A stretch of 64,000 nucleotides of DNA from Haematobia irritans (lineage: Eukaryota > Arthropoda > Insecta > Diptera > Muscidae): NCBI RefSeq assembly GCF_050003625.1, contig NC_134400.1:191175726-191239725 (forward strand). The letters run 5' to 3'. The notes beneath the pieces are model-generated. The model worked only from the letters and a program-made list of their open reading frames with translations. It had not been told where the DNA came from and did no database searches. Made by a program: the position numbers and the translations under genes. Of the stretch, positions 52,135-61,636 are shown piece by piece; the first letter of the stretch is position 1; each line of letters opens with the position of its first letter.

Positions 52135-54739
52135 TAAGCGTCCTAGAGCGAAAAGGGCTTTAATCCGTGACCACCCTCAAAAATTTAAATTTTTACCCAA
52201 ATCCTAAAAAAAAAATTGAAATTTTTATATGAAAAATTTCTTTTACCCATATCTCCTAAACTAAGCGTCCTAGAGCGATAAGGGCTTTAACCAGTGACCA
52301 CCTTCAAAAATTGAAATTTTCATCCAAATCCTAAAAAAATTGAAATTTTTATATGAAAAACTTCTTTTGCCCATATCTCCTAAACTAAGCGTCCTAGAGC
52401 GAAAAGGGCTTTAATCCGTGACCACCCTCAAAATTTGAAATTTTCATCCAAATCCTAAAAAAATTGACATTTTTATATGAAAAACTTCTTTTGCCCATAT
52501 CTCCTAAACTAAGCGTCCTAGAGCGAAAAGGGCTTTAATCCGTGACCACCCTCAAAAATTGAAATTTTTATCCAAATCCTAAAAAAATTGAAATTTTTAT
52601 ATGAAAAACTTCTTTTGCCCATATCTCCTAAACTAAGCGTCCTAGAGCGAAAAGGGCTTTGATCCGTGACCACCCTCAAAAATTGAAATTTTTATCCAAA
52701 TCCTAAAAAAATTGAAATTTTTATATGAAAAACTTCTTTTGCCCATATCTCCTAAACTAAGCGTCCTAGAGCGAAAAGGGCTTTAATCCGTGACCACCCT
52801 CAAAAATTGAAATTTTCATCCAAATCCTAAAAAAATGAAATTTTTATATGAAAAACTTCTTTTGCCCATATCTCCTAAACTAAGCGTCCTAGAGCGAAAA
52901 GGGCTTTAATCCGTGACCACCCTCAAAAATTGAAATTTTCATCCAAATCCTAAAAAAATTGAAATTTTTATATGAAAAACTTCTTTTGCCCATATCTCCT
53001 AAACTAAGCGTCCTAGAGCGAAAAGGGCTTTAATCCGTGACCACCCTCAAAAATTGAAATTTTCATCCAAATCCTAAAAAAATTGAAATTTTTATATGAA
53101 AAACTTCTTTTGCCCATATCTCCTAAACTAAGCGTCCTAGAGCGAAAAGGGCTTTAATTCGTGACGACCCTCAAAAATTTAAATTTTCATCCAAATCCTA
53201 AAAAAATTGAAATTTTTATATGAAAAACTTCTTTTGCCCATATCTCCTAAACTAAGCGCCTAGAGCGAAAAGGGCTTTAATCCGTGACCACCCTCAAAAA
53301 TTGAAATTTTCATCCAAATCCTAAAAAAATTGAAATTTTTATATGAAAAACTTCTTTTGCCCACATCTCCTACACTAAGCGTCCTAGAGCGAAAAGGGCT
53401 TTAATCCGTAACCACCCTCAAAAATTCAATTTTTTACCCAAATCCTAAAAAAAATTGAATTTTTATATGAAAAACTTCTTTTGCCCATATCTCCTAAACT
53501 AAGCGTCCTAGAGCGAAAAGGGCTTTAATCCGTGACCACCCTCAAAAATTCAATTTTTTACCCAAATCCTAAAAAAAATTGAATTTTTATATGAAAAACT
53601 TCTTTTGCCCATATCTCCTAAACTAAGCGTCCTAGAGCGAAAAGGGCTTTAATCCGTGACCACCCTCAAAAATTGAAATTTTCATCCAAATCCTAAAAAA
53701 ATTGAAATTTTTATATGAAAAACTTCTTTTGCCCATATCTCCTTAACTAAGCGTCCTACAGCGAAAAGGGCTTTAATCCGCGACCACCCTCAAAAATTGA
53801 ATTTTTTACCCAAATCCTAAAAAAAATTGAATTTTTATATGAAAAACTTCTTTTGCCCATATCTCCTAAACTAAGCGTCCTAGAGCGAAAAGGGCTTTAA
53901 TCCGTGACCACCCTCAAAAATTGAAATTTTCATCCAAATCCTAAAAAAATTGAAATTTTTATATGAAAAACTTCTTTTGCCCATATCTCCTAAACTAAGC
54001 GTCCTAGAGCGAAAAGGGCTTTAATCCGTGACCACCCTCAAAAATTTAAATTTTTACCCAAATCCTAAAAAAAAAAATTGAAATTTTTATATGAAAAATT
54101 TCTTTTACCCATATCTCCTAAACTAAGCGTCCTAGAGCGATAAGGGCTTTAACCAGTGACCACCTTCAAAAATTGAAATTTTCATCCAAATCCTAAAAAA
54201 ATTGAAATTTTTATATGAAAAACTTCTTTTGCCCATATCTCCTAAACTAAGCGTCCTAGAGCGAAAAGGGCTTTAATCCGTGACCACCCTCAAAAATTGA
54301 AATTTTCATCCAAATCCTAAAAAATTTAAATTTTTATATGAAAAACTTCTTTTGCCCATATCTCCTAAACTAAGCGTCCTAGAGCGAAAAGGGCTTTAAT
54401 CCGTGACCACCCTCAAAAATTGAAATTTTCATCCAAATCCTAAAAAAATTGAAATTTTTATATGAAAAACTTATTTTGCCCATATCTCCTAAACTAAGCG
54501 TCCTAGAGCGAAAAGGGCTTTAATCCGTGACCACCCTCAAAAATTGAAATTTTCATCCAAATCCTAAAAAAATTGAAATTTTTATATGAAAAACTTCTTT
54601 TGCCCATATCTCCTAAACTAAGCGTCCTAGAGCGAAAAGGGCTTTAATCCGTGACCACCCTCAAAAATTGATATTTTCATCCAAATCCTAAAAAAATTGA
54701 AATTTTTATATGAAAAACTTCTTTTGCCCATATCCCCTA

Positions 54740-54752
54740 AACTAAGCTTTAA
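54740..54752 (+). repeat. Internally deleted monomer, 19 bp missing
   Basis: The sequence runs actaagctttaatcc, so the gtcctagagcgaaaagggc segment has been removed. The deletion is bounded by a 2-bp GC repeat. It removes two of the three CpGs and the whole CENP-B-like word. The deletion also fuses frames on the minus strand, which produces the shortened 69-residue open stretch at 54627-54836. Confidence 0.87.
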
Positions 54753-55258
54753 TCCGTGACCACCCTCAAAAATTGAAATTTTTATCCAAATCCTAAAAAA
54801 ATTGAAATTTTTATATGAAAAACTTCTTTTGCCCATATCTCCTAAACTAAGCGTCCTAGAGCGAAAAGGGCTTTAATCCGTGACCACCCCTCAAAAATTG
54901 AAATTTTCATCCAAATCCTAAAAAAATTGAAATTTTTATATGAAAAACTTCTTTTGCCCATATCTCCTAAACTAAGCGTCCTAGAGCGAAAAGGGCTTTA
55001 ATCCGTGACCACCCTCAAAAATTGAAATTTTCATCCAAATCCTAAAAAAATTGAAATTTTTATATGAAAAACTTCTTTTGCCCATATCTCCTAAACTAAG
55101 CGTCCTAGAGCGAAAAGGGCTTTAATTCGTGACGACCCTCAAAAATTTAAATTTTCATCCAAATCCTAAAAAAATTGAAATTTTTATATGAAAAACTTCT
55201 TTTGCCCATATCTCCTAAACTAAGCGTCCTAGAGCGAAAAGGGCTTTAATCCGTGACC

Positions 55259-55270
55259 ACCCTTGAAATT
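55259..55270 (+). repeat. Internally deleted monomer, 7 bp missing
   Basis: The sequence runs ccacccttgaaattttc, so caaaaat is missing from the start of the first A/T block and the local unit is 117 bp. It appears only in the second copy of the 52.2-55.3-kb duplication, so it arose after that duplication or belongs to an inserted monomer. Confidence 0.82.
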
Positions 55271-56180
55271 TTCATCCAAATCCTAAAAAAATTGAAATTT
55301 TTATATGAAAAACTTCTTTTGCCCATATCTCCTAAACTAAGCGCCTAGAGCGAAAAGGGCTTTAATCCGTGACCACCCTCAAAAATTGAAATTTTTATCC
55401 AAATCCTAAAAAAATTGAAATTTTTATATGAAAAACTTCTTTTGCCCATATCTCCTAAACTAAGCGTCCTAGAGCGAAAAGGGCTTTAATCCGTGACCAC
55501 CCCTCAAAAATTGAAATTTTCATCCAAATCCTAAAAAAATTGAAATTTTTATATGAAAAACTTCTTTTGCCCATATCTCCTAAACTAAGCGTCCTAGAGC
55601 GAAAAGGGCTTTAATCCGTGACCACCCTCAAAAATTGATATTTTCATCCAAATCCTAAAAAAATTGAAATTTTTATATGAAAAACTTCTTTTGCCCATAT
55701 CTCCTAAACTAAGCGTCCTAGAGCGAAAAGGGCTTTAATCCGTGACCACCCTCAAAAATTGAAATTTTCATCCAAATCCTAAAAAAAAATGAATTTTTAT
55801 ATGAAAAACTTCTTTTGCCCATATCTCCTAAACTAAGCGTCCTAGAGCGAAAAGGGCTTTAATCCGTGACCACCCTCAAAAATTGAAATTTTCATCCAAA
55901 TCCTAAAAAAATTGAAATTTTTATATGAAAAACTTCTTTTGCCCATATCTCCTAAACTAAGCGTCCTAGAGCGAAAAGGGCTTTAATCCGTGACCACCCT
56001 CAAAAATTGAAATTTTTATCCAAATCCTAAAAAAATTGAAATTTTTATATGAAAAACTTCTTTTGCCCATATCTCCTAAACTAAGCGTCCTAGAGCGAAA
56101 AGGGCTTTAATCCGTGACCACCCTCAAAAATTGAAATTTTCATCCAAATCCTAAAAAAAATGAAATTTTTATATGAAAAA

Positions 56181-56431
56181 CTTCTTTTGCCCATATCTCC
56201 TAAACTAAGCGTGCTAGAGCGAAAAGGGCTTTAATCCGTGACCACCCTCAAAAATTTAAATTTTTACCCAAATCCTAAAAAAAAAATTGAAATTTTTATA
56301 TGAAAAATTTCTTTTACCCATATCTCCTAAACTAAGCGTCCTAGAGCGAAAAGGGCTTTAACCAGTGACCACCTTCAAAAATTGAAATTTTCATCCAAAT
56401 CCTAAAAAAATTGAAATTTTTATATGAAAAA
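56181..56431 (+). repeat. Linked dimer subtype (type C), example
   Basis: The first monomer has gtgctag and ends in tttaaatttttaccc with a lengthened A-run. The second starts tttctttta, reads acccatat for gcccatat, then ttaaccag and ccaccttc. The two almost always occur together and in this order, for example near 1410/1500, 6965/7060, 14020/14110, 16860/16955, 50421/50515, 58690/58785 and 62265/62355. The dimer is the most diverged common subtype and probably an old lineage kept by block amplification. Confidence 0.8.
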
Positions 56432-57668
56432 CTTCTTTTGCCCATATCTCCTAAACTAAGCGTCCTAGAGCGAAAAGGGCTTTAATCCGTGACCACCCTC
56501 AAAAATTGAAATTTTCATCCAAATCCTAAAAAAATTGAAATTTTTATATGAAAAACTTCTTTTGCCCATATCTCCTAAACTAAGCGTCCTAGAGCGAAAA
56601 GGGCTTTAATCCGTGACCACCCTCAAAAATTGAAATTTTCATCCAAATCCTAAAAAAATTTAAATTTTTATATGAAAATCTTATTTTGCCCATATCTCCT
56701 AAACTAAGCGTCCTAGAGCGAAAAGGGCTTTAATCCGTGACCACCCTCAAAAATTGAAATTTTCATCCAAATCCTAAAAAAATTGAAATTTTTATATGAA
56801 AAACTTCTTTTGCCCATATCTCCTAAACTAAGCGTCCTAGAGCGAAAAGGGCTTTAATCCGTGACCACCCTCAAAAATTGAAATTTTCATCCAAATCCTA
56901 AAAAAATTGAAATTTTTATATGAAAAACTTCTTTTGCCCATATCTCCTAAACTAAGCGTCCTAGAGCGAAAAGGGCTTTAATCCGTGACCACCCTCAAAA
57001 ATTGAAATTTTTATCCAAATCCTAAAAAAATTGAAATTTTTATATGAAAAACTTCTTTTGCCCATATCTCCTAAACTAAGCGTCCTAGAGCGAAAAGGGC
57101 TTTAATCCGTGACCACCCTCAAAAATTGAAATTTTCATCCAAATCCTAAAAAAATTGAAATTTTTATATGAAAAACTTCTTTTGCCCATATCTCCTAAAC
57201 TAAGCGTCCTAGAGCGAAAAGGGCTTTAATCCGTGACCACCCTCAAAAATTGAAATTTTCATCCAAATCCTAAAAAAATTGAAATTTTTATATGAAAAAC
57301 TTCTTTTGCCCATATCTCCTAAACTAAGCGTCCTAGAGCGAAAAGGGCTTTAATTCGTGACCACCCTCAAAAATTTAAATTTTCATCCAAATCCTAAAAA
57401 AATTGAAATTTTTATATGAAAAACTTCTTTTGCCCATATCTCCTAAACTAAGCGTCCTAGAGCGAAAAGGGCTTTAATTCGTGACCACCCTCAAAAAGTG
57501 AAATTTTCATCCAAATCCTAAAAATTGAAATTTTTATATGAAAAACTTCTTTTGCCCATATCTCCTAAACTAAGCGTCCTAGAGCGAAAAGGGCTTTAAT
57601 CCGTGACCACCCTCAAAAATTGAAATTTTCATCCAAATCCTAAAAAATTGAAATTTTTATATGAAAAA

Positions 57669-57917
57669 CTTCTTTTGCCCATATCTCCTAAACTAAGCGT
57701 CCTAGAGCGAAAAGGGCTTTAATCCGTGACCACCCTCAAAAATTGAATTTTTTACCCAAATCCTAAAAAAAATTGAAATTTTTATATGAATAACTTCTTT
57801 TGCCCATATCTCCTAAACTAAGCGTCCTACAGCGAAAAGTGCTTTAATCAGTGACCACCTTCAAAAATTGAAATTTTCATCCAAATCCTAAAAAAATTGA
57901 AATTTTTATATGAAAAA
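57669..57917 (+). repeat. Linked dimer subtype (type D), example
   Basis: The first monomer carries ttgaattttttaccc. The second carries tacagcg, gaaaagtgc, ttaatcag and ccaccttc, so four substitutions in the G+C-rich half travel together. Other copies lie near 4500, 5368, 6724, 10059, 10927, 11300, 12420, 49809, 59941 and, with an added gttctac change, 28984, 32691, 33312, 36039, 41238 and 43721. Some copies, such as the ones near 59569 and 60561, follow a consensus-type monomer instead. Confidence 0.8.
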
Positions 57918-60900
57918 CTTCTTTTGCCCATATCTCCTAAACTAAGCGTCCTAGAGCGAAAAGGGCTTTAATCCGTGACCACCCTCAAAAATTGAAATTT
58001 TCATCCAAATCCTAAAAAAATTGAAATTTTTATATGAAAAACTTCTTTTGCCCATATCTCCTAAACTAAGCGTCCTAGAGCGAAAAGGGCTTTAATCCGT
58101 GACCACCCTCAAAAATTGAAATTTTCATCCAAATCCTAAAAAAAATGAAATTTTTATATGAAAAACTTCTTTTGCCCATATCTCCTAAACTAAGCGTGCT
58201 AGAGCGAAAAGGGCTTTAATCCGTGACCACCCTCAAAAATTTAAATTTTTACCCAAATCCTAAAAAAATTTAAATTTTTATATGAAAAACTTCTTTTGCC
58301 CATATCTCCTAAACTAAGCGTCCTAGAGCGAAAAGGGCTATAATCCGTGACCACCCTCAAAAATTGAATTTTTACCCAAATCCTAAAAAAATTGAAATTT
58401 TTATATGAAAAACTTCTTTTGCCCATATCTCCTAAACTAAGCGTCCTAGAGCGAAAAGGGCTTTAATCCGTGACCACCCTCAAAAATTGAAATTTTTATC
58501 CAAATCCTAAAAAAATTGAAATTTTTATATGAAAAACTTCTTTTGCCCATATCTCCTAAACTAAGCGTCCTAGAGCGAAAAGGGCTTTAATCCGTGACCA
58601 CCCTCAAAAATTGAAATTTTCATCCAAATCCTAAAAAAAATGAAATTTTTATATGAAAAACTTCTTTTGCCCATATCTCCTAAACTAAGCGTGCTAGAGC
58701 GAAAAGGGCTTTAATCCGTGACCACCCTCAAAAATTTAAATTTTTACCCAAATCCTAAAAAAAACATTGAAATTTTTATATGAAAAATTTCTTTTACCCA
58801 TATCTCCTAAACTAAGCGTCCTAGAGCGAAAAGGGCTTTAACCAGTGACCACCTTCAAAAATTGAAATTTTCATCCAAATCCTAAAAAAATTGAAATTTT
58901 TATATGAAAAACTTCTTTTGCCCATATCTCCTAAACTAAGCGTCCTAGAGCGAAAAGGGCTTTAATCCGTGACCACCCTCAAAAAGTGAAATTTTCATCC
59001 AAATCCTAAAAAAATTGAAATTTTTATATGAAAAACTTCTTTTGCCCATATCTCCTAAACTAAGCGTCCTAGAGCGAAAAGGGCTTTAATCCGTGACCAC
59101 CCCTCAAAAATTTAAATTTTCATCCAAATCCTAAAAAAATTGAAATTTTTATATGAAAAACTTCTTTTGCCCATATCTCCTAAACTAAGCGTCCTAGAGC
59201 GAAAAGGGCTTTAATCCGTGACCACCCTCAAAAAGTGAAATTTTCATCCAAATCCTAAAAAAAATTAAATTTTTATATGAAAAACTTCTTTTGCCCATAT
59301 CTCCTAAACTAAGCGTCCTAGAGCGAAAAGGGCTTTAATCCGTGACCACCCTCAAAAATTGAATTTTTTACCCAAATCCTAAAAAAAATTGAATTTTTAT
59401 ATGAAAAACTTCTTTTGCCCATATCTCCTAAACTAAGCGTCCTAGAGCGAAAAGGGCTTTAATCCGTGACCACCCTCAAAAATTGAAATTTTCATCCAAA
59501 TCCTAAAAAAATTGAAATTTTTATATGAAAAACTTCTTTTGCCCATATCTCCTAAACTAAGCGTCCTACAGCGAAAAGTGCTTTAATCAGTGACCACCTT
59601 CAAAAATTGAAATTTTCATCCAAATCCTAAAAAAATTGAAATTTTTATATGAAAAACTTCTTTTGCCCATATCTCCTAAACTAAGCGTCCTAGAGCGAAA
59701 AGGGCTTTAATCCGTGACCACCCTCAAAAATTGAAATTTTCATCCAAATCCTAAAAAAATTGAAATTTTTATATGAAAAACTTCTTTTGCCCATATCTCC
59801 TAAACTAAGCGTCCTAGAGCGAAAAGGGCTTTAATCCGTGACCACCCTCAAAAATTGAATTTTTTACCCAAATCCTAAAAAAATTGAAATTTTTATATGA
59901 AAAACTTCTTTTGCCCATATCTCCTAAACTAAGCGTCCTACAGCGAAAAGTGCTTTAATCAGTGACCACCTTCAAAAATTGAAATTTTCATCCAAATCCT
60001 AAAAAAATTGAAATTTTTATATGAAAAACTTCTTTTGCCCATATCTCCTAAACTAAGCGTCCTAGAGCGAAAAGGGCTTTAATCCGTGACCACCCTCAAA
60101 AATTGAAATTTTCATCCAAATCCTAAAAAAATTGAAATTTTTATATGAAAAACTTCTTTTGCCCATATCTCCTAAACTAAGCGTCCTAGAGCGAAAAGGG
60201 CTTTAATCCGTGACCACCCTCAAAAATTGAATTTTTTACCCAAATCCTAAAAAAAATTGAATTTATATATGAAAAACTTCTTTTGCCCATATCTCCTAAA
60301 CTAAGCGTCCTAGAGCGAAAAGGGCTTTAATCCGTGACCACCCTCAAAAATTGAAATTTTCATCCAAATCCTAAAAAAATTGAAATTTTTATATGAAAAA
60401 CTTCTTTTGCCCATATCTCCTAAACTAAGCGTCCTAGAGCGAAAAGGGCTTTAATCCGTGACCACCCTCAAAAATTGAAATTTTCATCCAAATCCTAAAA
60501 AAATTGAAATTTTTATATGAAAAACTTCTTTTGCCCATATCTCCTAAACTAAGCGTCCTACAGCGAAAAGTGCTTTAATCAGTGACCACCTTCAAAAATT
60601 TAAATTTTCATCCAAATCCTAAAAAAATTGAAATTTTTATATGAAAAACTTCTTTTGCCCATATCTCCTAAACTAAGCGTCCTAGAGAGAAAAGGGCTTT
60701 AATCCGTGACCACCCTCAAAAATTGAAATTTTCATCCAAATCCTAAAAAAATTTAAATTTTTATATGAAAAACTTCTTTTGCCCATATCTCCTAAACTAA
60801 GCGTCCTAGAGCGAAAAGGGCTTTAATCCGTGACCACCCTCAAAAATTGAATTTTTTACCCAAATCCTAAAAAAAATTGAATTTTTATATGAAAAACTTC

Positions 60901-61626
60901 TTTTGCCCATATCTCCTAAACTAAGCGTCCTAGAGCGAAAAGGGCTTTAATCCGTGACCACCCTCAAAAATTGAAATTTTCATCCAAATCCTAAAAAAAT
61001 TGAAATTTTTATATGAAAAACTTCTTTTGCCCATATCTCCTAAACTAAGCGTCCTAGAGCGAAAAGGGCTTTAATCCGTGACCACCCTCAAAAAGTGAAA
61101 TTTTCATCCAAATCCTAAAAAAATTGAAATTTTTATATGAAAAACTTCTTTTGCCCATATCTCCTAAACTAAGCGTCCTAGAGCGAAAAGGGCTTTAATC
61201 CGTGACCACCCTCAAAAATTGAAATTTTCATCCAAATCCTAAAAAAATTGAAATTTTTATATGAAAAACTTCTTTTGCCCATATCTCCTAAACTAAGCGT
61301 CCTAGAGCGAAAAGGGCTTTAATCCGTGACCACCCTCAAAAATTGAATTTTTTACCCACATCCTAAAAAAAATTGAAATTTTTATATGAAAAACTTCTTT
61401 TGCCCATATCTCCTAAACTAAGCGTCCTAGAGCGAAAAGGGCTTTAACCAGTGACCACCTTCAAAAATTGAAATTTTCATCCAAATCCTAAAAAAATTGA
61501 AATTTTTATATGAAAAACTTCTTTTGCCCATATCTCCTAAACTAAGCGTCCTAGAGCGAAAAGGGCTTTAATCCGTGACCACCCTCAAAAATTGAAATTT
61601 TCATCCAAATCCTAAAAAAATTTAAA

Positions 61627-61636
61627 TTTTTCCTAA
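61627..61636 (+). repeat. Internally deleted monomer, 28 bp missing
   Basis: The sequence runs tttaaatttttcctaaac, so the segment from atatg through the atatct word has been removed with a single T shared at the join. It is the largest internal deletion seen and is not repeated elsewhere in the window. Confidence 0.86.

Larger units (their letters stand above)
52185..55350 (+). repeat. Fifteen- to sixteen-monomer duplication, offset 1862 then 1968 bp
   Basis: The gcgataaggg variant (T at 52279 and 54141, offset 1862) and the gtgacgaccc variant (53161 and 55129, offset 1968) are shared, as is gcgcctagag (53256 and 55341, offset 2085). The step from 1862 to 1968 equals one extra monomer shortened by the 19-bp deletion at 54746 and lengthened by one C. 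The step to 2085 is the 117-bp monomer at 55264. Near 53424 and 53549 two ttcaattttttaccc monomers are tandem neighbours. Confidence 0.82.
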
